A stretch of 64,000 nucleotides of DNA, from positions 7,110,377-7,174,376 of the forward strand of contig BROE01000022.1 of assembly GCA_036571765.1 (NCBI GenBank), given 5' to 3'. The notes beneath the pieces are model-generated. The model was given only the letters and a program-made list of their open reading frames with translations, ran no database searches and was not told where the DNA came from. The position numbers and the translations under genes are program-made. The DNA is from Plecoglossus altivelis (Eukaryota > Chordata > Actinopteri > Osmeriformes > Plecoglossidae). Of this stretch, positions 21,147 through 33,270 are shown piece by piece. Numbering within the stretch: position 1 is the stretch's first letter; every line of letters begins with the position of its first letter.

Positions 21147-21650
21147 CCCGGCGACGTTGAATCGGCACCCCACAGTTATATTATTTTGAGGACTATTCCT
21201 CGTCCAAAGGATACTCACTGTGGTGGGATGTGGTCAAATTAAGAGCGACAGAATTAGATCCATTGAGTACATGGCTCCATTCATTTAATGGTAAAAATGG
21301 GATGCTGCGTTATGTAATGTCGGGAGTTGAAATTCCAGGAGGTTAGCGCACCAACGCTCCCTAGCTTTTACGCACCACAGCCTCGCCGCGAAGGTACAAT
21401 CAGTTAGAAGAGGACAGGCAGGACCTCTCTCTTGTTCCCAGATTCTCCGACAAGTGAAAGCAATATAGATAATTCAGTAAAGTGGATTAGTAACCCAGGG
21501 AAACAGCCAACCCCTAGATTTATGGGATAAGACTGGCAACTGCTTAGGCCAATGAGAAGGAATATCAGTGACCAAATCAGAGTTCTTCACCCACCCCCTC
21601 CCCTCGAGGTTATCATTTATATGTGATAATATTTCCGAATCGTTCGTTGA
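21147..21650 (-). promoter_or_regulatory. cdk5r2: cdk5r2 5' flank (promoter region)
   Basis: This is the sequence upstream of the p39 start codon on the reverse strand. A forward CCAAT lies near 21550, inside AGGCCAATGAG. No clear TATA box is at a fixed distance and the start site is not determined from sequence. Confidence 0.3.
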
Positions 21651-22753
21651 TAGGCCATCAGCGTAGATGAAGCATTAACATATAGCCAATCTCCGTTTGT
21701 ACATTTGTAGACTTTTCCTATGGAGGGAAAGTAGTTTAAAGACGAACTTCAGTTGTAAAGTATTGACGTAAATGTCTTTTGTGTTGATCGATGACAAATT
21801 ATATGATGTAGTAAATGTACTCCACAGACCAAAAACCTAACAATTATGGCTCAGAAAAAATACCTGAAACATCTTCAAAGGTTAATTCCATTGAATGGGT
21901 AGTAAATATACAACGTAAACTGAAGACATTTGCAGTATCTGTCCCAATTGTCTGACAATTAGTCTGAGTGACCGGGCCGATTTAGTAAATCCAAGTTAAA
22001 ATAAGACCGCACTCTAAGGACATATATAGCTGATCCTATTACAGAAGAGAGTTTAGAGTTTACGGAACCTCTATAGAGCCGTGTTTCCACTGAGCGTGCA
22101 TGGTGTATTGGAAACTTGACTGACATTCCCACGTCAAATGCTAAAGTAGATAATTATGCTAAGTTCCTAACATCATTATCTTTATATAAGAGGTTGGTTA
22201 GAGTTGCCAAGGTTGAAGGAATGTTTTCGTATGACACAGAGAGGCTACATGGTTGTGAATGAAGAAGGTTAGTACCCACTTTGTAAAAATCGAAACAACG
22301 TGACCTTTTTGGATCCAAGACTGGAAGTCAGCCTCAATATGATTGCGGCCTCTAATACTGAATATTAAATTCTTAGTTATAATAACGTTTTGGCAAAGTG
22401 ATCTTAAGGTCTTCATGTTGAGGTCAGAGGTTCTGCTAAGGTTGCTGTTAACTGGCTTATTGCTGTTCTTAATGACTTACTGTAACAAGGCCGGCCTTTG
22501 AGTCACACTTCAAGCATTGATCTATATTCTATTATCTCTCAAAGGGTTTATGAGGACAGCAGAAGTGAAGGGAAGCGAAGGGAAGTCTGGTAAAATGGTT
22601 CTGTTGAGAGGAACGTTCAGTAGCCTTTGACGGAGGATATTTGTGTGAGTTGAAATCAATTACATGCGCCATTATTTACCTCTTGAGTGGTCTTTGGAAT
22701 TTCAAAGACAACAAGTTTTGATTTTGTTGTTTGATGTTGATACATTTTTATTT
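21651..22753. other. intergenic, no gene seen
   Basis: AT-rich complex sequence left of the GGGC repeat. Short open frames only, with no recognisable family, no RNA gene and no transposon ends that I can see. Confidence 0.5.
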
Positions 22754-22806
22754 GGCGGCGGGCGGGCGGGCGGGGCGGGCGGGCGGGCGGGCGGCGGGCG
22801 GGCGGG

Positions 22807-22845
<39 letters not shown>
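22754..22845. repeat. (GGGC)n then (GGCA)n tetranucleotide repeat
   Basis: About 53 bases of GGGC/GGC units (22754-22806) pass directly into about 39 bases of GGCA units. The first half has many consecutive G-triplets and so has G-quadruplex potential on the forward strand. A single G-to-A change in the unit would link the two halves. Confidence 0.95.
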
Positions 22846-24008
22846 ACAGGAACTCAACATGACACCAGACCTAATGGTCATTTTACAAACCCAAACAAAG
22901 GGAAATAAGTGGTTCTTGTTGTGGTACACCGCTTTTCACTCCTCAATAGATACACTCTTCCACCCTGTGGGTAGTTGATGGTACTGCAATACATTCATGT
23001 AAATTATGTGTGCCTGTATGCATATACATGTATGAACACTCTAATGCTGTATGCATCATTTCTTTCATAAAACATATATATGTACTGAAAACACAGAAAC
23101 AAGAAAAGGGAAAGTTTTGCAGCTGCTTATAGCCGGGGAGAGATTCATTCCACACAATCAGAAGTTGACCAGATATTCCCCCATCTGCAATGCTGCTGGT
23201 GTACTTAGAATGATCATCAGGGGGCAGCCAAGTATAACAGTTGACATAGCAGTGTGAAGTCTTCGAAGAGTCTAATATTTTCCATGAAGGTCATTCGGTG
23301 ATAAGTTCTGTCACCAACAGTCTTCTGATTAGCATTTAATTACTTCTGACAGTCAGATGGAATGATGGCGGAGTAGCGAAGCCTCTATCTGTGTAATATT
23401 GCTCATAGTGACAGAATCCAGCTTTCAACTCTTTAACTACTGCCATCTAGCAGCCCAGTCACACACTAATGGAAACTCCCAAGTGCCAACACTTATGAAG
23501 GAAACAGCGGCCTCCTTTGCCAAATCCAATCATTCAGCCAACTTAGTTTGACTGCTGGTGGTAGGAATATTTCAACAGACATTTCCTTAAAAACATGTAC
23601 ATAGAAAGTAAAACAATTATGCGATTTTTACATCAACTGATCCAAACACTGTGATGATCTAAAAACCACGTGATTAAGTTGTTGACAATCATCCCTATGA
23701 TATAACTGACAACAAAACAGACAGAACATGATGCTAATTCTGACCGAGCCACACATTTCTCCCTCTGTTTCACCAGACCCTGGATATGCTGCGAAGAGTC
23801 CCACCCCGTCCCCCCCATCCGTTGTCATGGTGCAGCACATCAAAAGGCATCAGACGGATCGTGTGTCCTGTCTTATCGAAGGCTTGCCCGTCAAGGCCGT
23901 CAGCAAGGGCTTAGCACCACGGCTAGAAGCAGGTGGGCTGCTGGACAGATCACAGGTCCCCTTGGGAGCTGCCTTTGCAGCTGGCTGCCGAGGGCCTGAT
24001 AAGATGCA

Positions 24009-24053
24009 CAGCCACACTCACACACTCTCACACTCACACACACACACACCCAG

Positions 24054-24084
<31 letters not shown>

Positions 24085-24096
24085 GATAGATACACA
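24009..24096. repeat. (CA)n microsatellite
   Basis: Imperfect CA dinucleotide run with GA and TC interruptions. Confidence 0.93.
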
Positions 24097-25692
24097 CAGG
24101 GAGGCACTAACCCTATTTCCCATCACTGAAAAGGAGGGATTGTTGAGAAAATGGAGGAGTTATCTAAGACATAAGACTATGGATTCATTGAGAAAACCGA
24201 GCATTCTCACTATCGTTGCCAAGGTCATCATAGGCACCAAGCCAGCACTCTTCAGCTGTAAACTACACAGAGACGATCACACCTGGTGAGTGGCAATGAA
24301 GCGAAGATCAAACCTACATCTGGAGCTAACCAATCTCTAGAACTGTACTGTACGGAACATGAGGTAAACAACACATCAATGGAACCCAACTGAACTTCAA
24401 TGAAGCATCAGCTGATGAAAGTATCTGTGTGCGAGGGAAACAGAGACAGAGAGAAGAGCGAATCGGACAAAAAAGAGGGCAAAAGAGTGAAAGCAAGAGA
24501 CAAATGTGGCTGTAGAGAAAGACAGAGCAAGACAGAGAGACAAAAAAGTAAAGAAAAGAGATGGAAAAGACATGGGAGCCCTGTCACACAGGCAGCTCCC
24601 ACTCTCCTCATGTTAACCAACCTACGAGCTGCTATATTTAGGTGGCGGCAGATAGGAGTCAAAGAGCTCTGATGTTCTTATCAAAGCAGTCTGGCTGTCT
24701 GAGGACTTCAGCTGCTGTGCCATTGTCATAGCAACACAGGCATACAAGAGGAGGAAGAGGACACACACATTCATTAACGCGAGCCTCGAGACACGACACA
24801 CTGCATTGCATTGAATAGTAAAGGGACTGTAACGAGCGGTTGATTTCCTTCCTAAAAGGGCCTCTTTTTAAAAAAGAGCTGGGAAAAACTGGGAGGGTAT
24901 CTCTCTCTCTATGGCCTTGACTGATTTGTCTGTCGGAAGAGATACCTTGTAAAGAGCGCCTTTGAGAAGGCAAGCAGCAGGCCAAGAACACACATCATCT
25001 CTCTGTCTGTCATCTTCATCTCATGAAAGCATCCATTCACAATGCTCTCCTCCTCCAGCGAAATACCTCAGGAGGGGCAGTGCGAATGACTTTCCACATT
25101 CACATGATCCATTGGGATTCTGGGAAGGCTGCATACACCAAATGACGTCAACACCGTTTTGTTTACCGTATTTCATACATACAGGGACTGTGAATAGAGT
25201 TGTTTTCGTGAGCGTGTCAGGGCCAAGGTAACCTTTTGTACAAGTTTGGATCATTCTCACGAATTTTATTTTACTAGCTACAGTGTGGACAGTATGAGTC
25301 ATGGAAATTCAAAGTCAAATTAACATCGTAGCACAACACAGCAAGTTTATCAAAATAACGTCACAAATCTGGCACGGTATAACAAAATAACCCAATGGCA
25401 GTACCCTTCCTATCATCCAGGTGGCACCCTTGTCTGTACCCTGTCCTGACTGTGCTGTAGGGTAGTGGGCTGGTCTTCAGTATATGATTGTCTGTATAGA
25501 TGTTGTTCCAGTCTCAGCAGGAGGAGGTAAGGATCATCCTTAATGTGCAGCGTCTGCCAGGACAAACACACAGAAACCCTGATTACACTGAAGCAGAGCG
25601 ATCCCCGAAAGGGCCGAGCTGGCAGATAAATACATTACTACACAGCTCCTACTGTCATCAGCCTGGGGGTAGTGATGACCTGCTGTCCACAC

Positions 25693-25798
25693 ACTGCCAT
25701 TCTCTCTCATCCCTCTCTTTCTCTCTTCTCTGTCGTCCTCTCGCTCTCTCTCATCCCTCTCTTTCTCTCTTCTGTCTTCCTCTACCTCTCTTTCTCCT

Positions 25799-25830
<32 letters not shown>

Positions 25831-25875
25831 CCTCCCTCGCTCTGTCTCTCTCTCTCTTGCTCTCTCTCACTCCCC
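25693..25875. repeat. TC-rich low-complexity tract
   Basis: A pyrimidine tract containing an approximate internal duplication (TCTCTCATCCCTCTCTTTCTC occurs twice, about 50 bases apart) and a pure TC run near 25800-25826. Confidence 0.85.
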
Positions 25876-26570
25876 CCTTTTCTTTTAGGCTTCCCAAAAT
25901 AAACCCTTTTTTCTCTAAGGTCTTGGGGCCTCCCTCGGACGTCCGATTAGCCCGCAGAAACCCTCGATGCTCGATTTGAGGGCGGATAGAGATAAATCTG
26001 TTGGTGTGATCATCACCAGGCGCCCTGCAGTGGTTTTACGACAAGAGGGAGCAACGGGAGAGACCTGCTCTGACCCTGTGTTCACGGCTAGAGGATTCCT
26101 GCACCACACGACCACATTCACCCACCTTTGATGTTCAGGGATGGTGGAGCAGCTGCAGAGGAGAGGGAACCCTCTGTCTTTTCCCTGAGGGGGAGGAAAT
26201 TCAACACTTCAGACAATGACCCACTTCCAGTACATTTTTATTTTGTTCTGCATCAGCCTTTGCAGAATGATACTTCAAAATAGTCCATTTAAAAAAGAAA
26301 ACAAAACGATGAACATGTTCCCAGTTACATGGACATCTGCTAAACACTTTCAGTTCATGAAGTTATTAAAAAGAATGGAGCCATAGTGCTCCATGCACAC
26401 GGTCTGACCGTAAATACATGCAAATCTGTAAATCTGGATGGAGGTGACCAATGAAGCGTTGAAGAGATGAAGAGATCTAGGTAATTCACATTCACAGATG
26501 TTTGTGGAGGCCTGCTATCTCTAGTTCCCTCCCACCTCCATGACAAAAACTCCTTGTCTGTCTCCCACAG

Positions 26571-26955
26571 TCTACCTCCTCCAGCCTCCCTCCCCCAGCC
26601 TACCTCCCCCAGCCTTCCTCCTCCAGCCTCCCTCCCTCAGCCTTCCTCCCCCAGCCTTCCTCCCCCAGCCTACCTCCTCCAGTCTACCTCCTCCAGCCTA
26701 CCTCCTCCAGCCTACCTCCTCCAGCCTTCCTCCCCCAGCCTACCTTCCTCAGCCTACCTCCTCCATCCTACCTCCTACAGCCTTCCTCCCACAGTCTGCC
26801 TCCTCCAGCCTACCTCCTCCAGCCTTCCTCCTCCAGCCTACCTCCTCCAGCCTACCTCCCCCAGCCTACCTCCTCCAGCCTACCTCCCTCAGTCTACCTC
26901 CTCCAGTCTACCTCCACCAGCCTTCCTTCTCCAGCCTGCTTTCTTTAGCCTGCCT
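26571..26955. repeat. 15-bp minisatellite, about 25 copies
   Basis: Tandem units of the form CCAGCCTACCTCCTC with C/T variation and a strict 15-base period, hence open frames on the forward strand reading as Leu/Pro/Ser repeats. The frame through it has no start context or homologous flank and is not taken as a gene. Confidence 0.95.
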
Positions 26956-28251
26956 CTTCCTGGCCTCATTGACCCCTTGTTCACTCACAGACGAGGCTGA
27001 CAGCAGAAACACACACCTGGGCCAAGATCAACAGCACATGTTGACAAGACTGTGTTGCATGCTGGGGGTGATGTAACTCCATCCCACCACCCAACCTGTT
27101 TAATTAATTCAGGTGATTTTATTTTTGAATAAAAGGTCTGTATATCGACTTCTGTCAGACATCAATGGGAGATATCACCAGATGAAATAAACTAATGGCA
27201 AGACTTGTTACCATCATTGTTCTACAATAACCTGTGTTGCGCATCCACAAACCTTTAAACATACATCTAAAGCTGAGTGTTGCATTATTTTCATTGCATA
27301 ATCAGAAGAATGGGAAATTTATGTTGGACAAACATCTTTACCATTTGAACAGAATAGTACGATCACAGAACCTCCAACAGGGGGCAACAAAGTATCCTGT
27401 TATCTCTCTTTTCCTCTCTCTCCTTCTCTCTCTCCCTCACTCTCCCCTCTCACTCTTTCTCTCTCCCTCTCTGTCTCCCTCTCCCTCTCTCTACTCTCTC
27501 TCTCTCTCTCAAGCTCCCCCCTCTCTCTATTTCTTTATATCTCTCACTCTGTCTCTCTCTGTCTGTCTCTTTCTCCCTCTCTACTTCTCTTTCTCTCAAC
27601 CTATGACATCAACTCCCTGGTCTCCTTAGTGAATTACCAAAGTCTTCACCCAAGAGGAAAAAGCCATCCAATGAAAACAAACCAACCAAACCAAATGGTC
27701 TATTACAGGAATAGTGCTTATTTGATCCACACCCATCACTCCAGATCTCTAGAACAGGTGCTATGCATACGCTTCCTAAATATTACTACATGGGTGGAGC
27801 TGATCGGGTAAAAGAACATTTTACAGTAATCGTCCAACAAAACAATTCGCAGAAAAGTGTAGTTTTCATCCTATTGTGGTGTTCTAGTTTTGACGGCTGG
27901 TTTACTTTACTTTTGTATTACAGAAATATCTCACCATGGGCTAGCTGATAGATCACACGGCTACTGCTAATATGGTTGCTGTTATTTCAGGGGGACCCAG
28001 AGGAGCGTTTAGTCCCAGCAGCGGGCCTCCCGCCCTGGTCTGCTATCGTCCCACATCAGCCTCCCCTTCATGTGGTTTTATAAGACATGACGAGGCCGCT
28101 CAGGCCCAAAGTGATCAGCCACGCAGTAACATCTGAAACCCATTTCCCACAATTAAAGGGAAAAACTATCAGCTCTAAACATCACTTGTTTCCACGGTAT
28201 CGGCTCATTTGCGTGCACAGACACACATACATTCACACACACACACACACA

Positions 28252-28285
<34 letters not shown>

Positions 28286-30770
28286 TGCACACACATATGC
28301 ACACACATAGACACACAAACACACACACACACACACACACACACAGTTAGGCAAGCACTCACACACTGGCAAACACACACACACCATTCCCACCATAAAC
28401 AGTGACAGAACATTTCCAAATCTATTTGTTTATAGAGAAAGCAAAGTCCTGGCAGCAGAGCGAGAGAGGGGTGGCCAGGGATCAGAAGAGAGACCAGTCG
28501 CTGACAGGGGATAATGTGTGAACGCATTCACGTCTACACCTGTGCTTGAGTCCAAATGGAGAAGCCGGTGTATGTGTGTGTGTGTTTGTTGGAGACAGAG
28601 AAAGAGAGAGAGAGGGAGAGCGAACGAGCGGGAAAAATTGAGAAAAGAATAGAGAAAAAGAGAGACATTTGAGTGTCCTGGTATCATTCTGTGTGGAAAT
28701 GATTTAGAGCACGTGTGTACATGTGTATGTCTGAGCATACGTTTTTGTGTATGCGCGTGTGTACGCATGTGTGTGTCTGTGTGCGTATGCGTGTGCCTGC
28801 TTGTTGATACGATTGGATGCTCATCAAACTTCAAACGCAGTGCAACTGAAAACAGACAGACCTGATTGCTATCTACAGATGCAATCAAACCAGGTCGACT
28901 CACCAAAACGCACAGTTACAACTCCAGCCCCTGAGAGCATAGAAGAATCCTCTCTGTGTCAACTGCTCCAGTGGATTGGTCATGGTGTACTAGACATGCC
29001 TCTGGCACATGCTCTGGAGTAACTGCTGCTTTTGTGTGGCATTGGTGGTTCACCATATACAAACACATTTTCCCTCTGTCAGTAAACTCTCTATCTCTTC
29101 CAGATATGGCTAAGCTTCCCAAAGCCTCTCCAACGGTATCATCTTTCTGCCACTGACCCTTCATGGTCCAAAAATGACCGTATTATGAGAAATATCCCTT
29201 GAAACTCACGCCAGACTCGCCGAAGTCTGTTCTGCATAAACTCTTTCCCTGGCGATAATAACAGATTATAGTCTGAACACGCAGTTCTTCTGTGACAATC
29301 CACAGGGTTTATCTGACCACCTTCATGGCATCAGTCCTGTGGGATCTAATCTGATCTAATCGAATCTAACATGATCCCTTCTGGGGGAAGGCCCAGCAAG
29401 GGAGGCCAGACAGGACATGCGCTGCAAATTATATTCTGTGCATTTCAGTGGCTTTCGTCTGTTCGGCGAACACACTGTATAAGGTCACGGCCTTGAGATC
29501 TAAGCGATCAATGTCTTTCAGAAAGATCATTGAAATCATGAACAACACAGATGGTGTCTCGAGAAAAGCATAGTTGGAAACCGCGCTTCTGGCAGGAACA
29601 GTGTTACGTAATCAGGAGCACGGATCCAGAGACGTCTCTGAAACACAACAGTGAAGGAGGGATGCGCCGTTGTTACATGCAGACTCGAGAGCTGTTTCTC
29701 CTCTTACCAAGAGGCCTGGAAGGAAAGCAGAGCAACTTTACGCTCGAGGAAAATACGGTTGGAATCCCCTTTGACCTTCTGTGACTTGGCAAAGTCCAAC
29801 TGTCATCTTCAATTCCCTCCCAGCAGAATAGAGCGGACAAGAATGGTATCCACTTGAGGGATGGCAAATTCTGACATGAACGTATATTGTTCTTTGTGCA
29901 AAAGTCTGACATTGATCAAAATCCACTACGTTGGCATGATTGCCATTTCTGATGCAAGCCTTTTAATTAATTTTGAAAAGTCCAAGTATCTGCCTTGTTT
30001 CAACCTTCTGCGTAGCAAACCCCTCCCCCCCTCCCCCATAATGCAGTTCGATTCAAACTCTCAATAACCGCCGTGATACTGAGCAACATGAAATCCCACA
30101 GCCCGTCATGCGTGAATCATAAAAAAGAGGAACAAGGAGGACGTATAATCCCAGCATGCAAGAGGTAAGAGAGCAAAGGTTTAAGATGAACCCTGGGAGA
30201 CCTCTGGACAGTCATATGAAACAGATTTCTCTATGTTGGGCAAAGAGCAGCACTAGGCCAGCAAATGTCTATGGCAGATCCTCTACTTGATAGTAAATGG
30301 CAAGTATGTAAAAAGTGAATAAATCAAACAGGACTGATTCTAGTTCATCTTTGGGCGAAACATTGTAAAGCTTATTACCTCCTATAAGATGAAGACCAGA
30401 CCCAGATCTCTACAGGCAAGAGCTGACTGTCAACAGTCATAATGTAAGAAGCTAAAACACTGACAACACAAAAAATATGATAACTGTGCATTGTTGGCCT
30501 GTTAGAGATAGCTGAAAAAAGCTTGGACGAAAAAGGAAAACTTACACATATTGTGTTTGCTAGATACCCCCTCCCCCTCAAAATGAAGTGTTAACCATTT
30601 TTTTTGTTTTTAACTGTTTTATTCTGTTCTGAATTTGATTTGTAAAGAGTGTAAAGAACAAGTCAAAGTTGAAACAAATAGTGGGGTTTGAAGTGAGGTT
30701 CAACATCAGAGAACCACTCATAAAAAGGGCTTTATTCGTCTGTTTTATGTGCAGTTTCTCATCAAAGTTT
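26956..30770. other. intergenic, simple repeats only
   Basis: No gene supported. It includes a TC-rich tract (27396-27600), a large CA microsatellite block (28219-28390), a TG/purine stretch (28572-28625) and a GT-rich stretch (28720-28800). The rest is complex sequence without recognisable exons. Confidence 0.5.
28219..28390. repeat. compound (CA)n microsatellite
   Basis: Several CA blocks separated by TACA, ATGCACA and GACACAAA interruptions. All reverse-strand Cys/Val open frames here come from it. Confidence 0.95.
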
Positions 30771-31460
30771 AAGGAAGTTTAATTAAGTAGACGCATATTG
30801 GTGTGGGTGCCACCAACAACCCTAATCCCAAATGTTGGCTGCTTTTGTAATTAACTTTCATGATTTATTTCAGTCTTCATCAATACCAAATGTAGCATTT
30901 TCTTGAAAATAAATGAATTTGTTAATGTGGTCTCATAAAATGCCTTTTGCTTCTTAGTGTGATTCATGCGGTTTATTCATTCTGAAACCCGGACCAACGA
31001 TGTTGACAAAGGATGTCAGGGACAAGGTCAGTGTTTGCTGTTGCCAGGTAGAGAGGCGAGGCACCCAGCAGGGCAGCCCCCCTGGAACCATCCATCCTCA
31101 ACTTCTGGGCTTTGTGTTCCTGACCACAGGGGTCCCAGTGATGGTCTCACGCTAAACCCTGGAACTTTTCCTTTTTTCTCTCTGTTTAATCATTGACAGG
31201 ATCTTATTCAGATGGAGAGACTGCAGCTTAATAAAATGGGAACATGTTTTAAAGTGTAAATTACCTCCTGGCAGAATTCTCAGACATGCTGAAAATAGTT
31301 TTTTTTCCCCCCTTCTGTCTCCATACCTAATCGCTGTGATCGCAGCAGTTACATCACATGACTGGTGGGAGTTCTGTCTCAGCAGTGCCATCAGGTTAAA
31401 TCTGCTATTGTTAGAAAGAAGAAAGGGGCCATTAAAACCCAAGCCTGCTTTCTCAATGTC
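30771..31460. other. complex AT-rich block, candidate non-coding regulatory DNA
   Basis: This is non-repetitive sequence between repeat-rich stretches with homeodomain-type cores: TTTAATTAAG at about 30778-30787 and TAATTA at 30848-30853. It lacks a credible coding frame. Ancient conserved enhancers often look like this in gene deserts next to developmental genes, but nothing in a single sequence proves conservation. Confidence 0.2.
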
Positions 31461-33156
31461 TGTGAATGATCAGTTAAAGAGCTAGAAGGGGCAGTTGTAT
31501 ATTATGGAGGTTTAGGAAGGAATAGAACACACCACATATTCCACCTGCTGTCTTGTGTTATTCCAGTATACATACTGTATACCTGTGAGCAGTTAAGTGG
31601 TGAGCGTAAGGACAATCATGCTCTATCTTTGTCACCTGTGTTTTGAATTGTAAGCTGCCCCTATCCCCTCCTCTGTTCTCCATCTCTCCATCTAGTCACC
31701 ACCCACAGACTGCTCATGCCAGACAGGAGATTGGGAGGAAAATGATGAACTCAAAGCCTGGGACTTGTTAGCGCCATCCAGAGACTTCGTCATGGATCAT
31801 TCATGCATTACTTCATTACTCAATTACTTCAGTCAGTTCTTTCCCTTCTTGCATAGAAATGCTACAGCCGAGGAGTGTTTTTGTTGTGTGTTGTGTGTAA
31901 AGTTGTGAAAAAGACAGTTGGATTACTTGTTTATGTCATATGACCTGTCAGAGCAGCGACGTGGGAGCTGTTGAAGCAGGGCATTCATTAGAGATACTCT
32001 TCTTTCAACAGTCAAATGCCACCCGCATGGTGCCGTGTTATTACTTTAGTCCAAATGGGCTGCATGGACTCAGAACCTCACTTGTTTTTATTGGACTCTT
32101 TTCTCTCCTAACCTTTCCTGGTTCTCTTCAATCACTGCGAAACACAAGTAGAGTGAGTTTAAAGTACAGAGAGGATTCCCAGAATAACTGTCTGTAACAT
32201 GGACCCACGTGGTTTAATCATTCAAAGCATTTTCTCCAGCATAAATGCGGGAATAATACATCAATGTTACACTCTCTTTTCAGACATTTTTAAAGTATAG
32301 TTGTTGGATAGTAATGGCAAGGGCAAGGACTGAAATCCCTGTCTTCTTGTCTGTGCCTACATGTTGCCTTTCTCCTGAGATAGTTCAGCACACGTCCGAG
32401 TGATCGTTTCTGTTGTTGACCTGTAGGGGGAGCAGCGATCCAAACTTCCACATCCCCACACACACAGCTGGTTACACACCTGTTTGCCAGATGTCACAGA
32501 CAGAAGAAAACGAGCTTGACGTTCAAAGTTCGTGGAACTTCTTTTTTCACCTCTGTCTCTTTTTTACTTTCTGGTAAAATGTTGGCCTGTGACATTATTT
32601 CTCTTTCCCCCTTTGTCTGTTTACACAAGATGAGATTAGTGCTGAAGAAGGTGAGGTGTAGGAAACAGCACCTGATGACAGTCTGCAGGAGGCACCAGGG
32701 AATCTCTTCAGCGTCACTCTCCACGCCACTCCTGGGCCCGCTGGGAGGGATATGCCCTATCAGGATCAGATCCATGATGACATGTCAGACTTCAGAACAC
32801 TTTTTTGGGGTGTTTTTGCACCTTAGTGGTTATTATTGAATGGTATATTTAGTTTGGGTCTACAGTATATTATTGTGATTGTTGGCATGGAGGCAAACTG
32901 CCAGTTGAAGAAGACACAAAAAATACACATCAGTTTGGTTGAAACTTGTAAAAAAATATCATGAGTTGTAACAATAAAGTTCTTTGGGCACCTCTGGGGT
33001 GTCATCTTGTCTTTCTGCAGGTAAACAGTGTTCTGGTTCTGGTCGGGTGCAGTGCAAAGCAAGACCTTTGGCTTAATTAGCACCTGTGTTGGAACTAAAT
33101 CTGCTCACACATGGGCCTGGCTTTGAAGAACAGAGCCGCTAATCCTCAACCTGTCA

Positions 33157-33270
33157 GCCAGAGAGAGAAGGAGAGAGAGACAGTGAGAGGCAGAGAGACA
33201 GAGGAAGGGAAAGGGAGAGAGATAGAGGGAGAGACAGAGGGAGAGAGAGGGAGGGAGAGGGAGAGAGAGT
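33157..33270. repeat. purine (GA-rich) tract
   Basis: GAGAGA and GAGGGA units on the forward strand, about 110 bases. Confidence 0.85.

Larger units (their letters stand above)
22846..26570. other. intergenic, simple repeats only
   Basis: No supported gene. It contains a CA microsatellite (24009-24096), a purine-rich stretch (about 24424-24575) and a TC-rich tract (about 25693-25875). The remaining sequence is complex but has no convincing coding exon. Confidence 0.5.

Noticed and set aside
21147..21218. Upstream 24-codon extension of cdk5r2
   Set aside because: The family begins with MGTVLS and needs Gly2 for myristoylation. The extension has no family match.
25500..25979. 159-codon frame with a Leu/Ser-rich end
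   Set aside because: Most of it is the TC tract; there is no splice or family support.
26540..27076. 178-codon Leu/Pro/Ser-rich frame
   Set aside because: A 15-base tandem repeat has a period divisible by three and carries no stop, so it stays open without selection.
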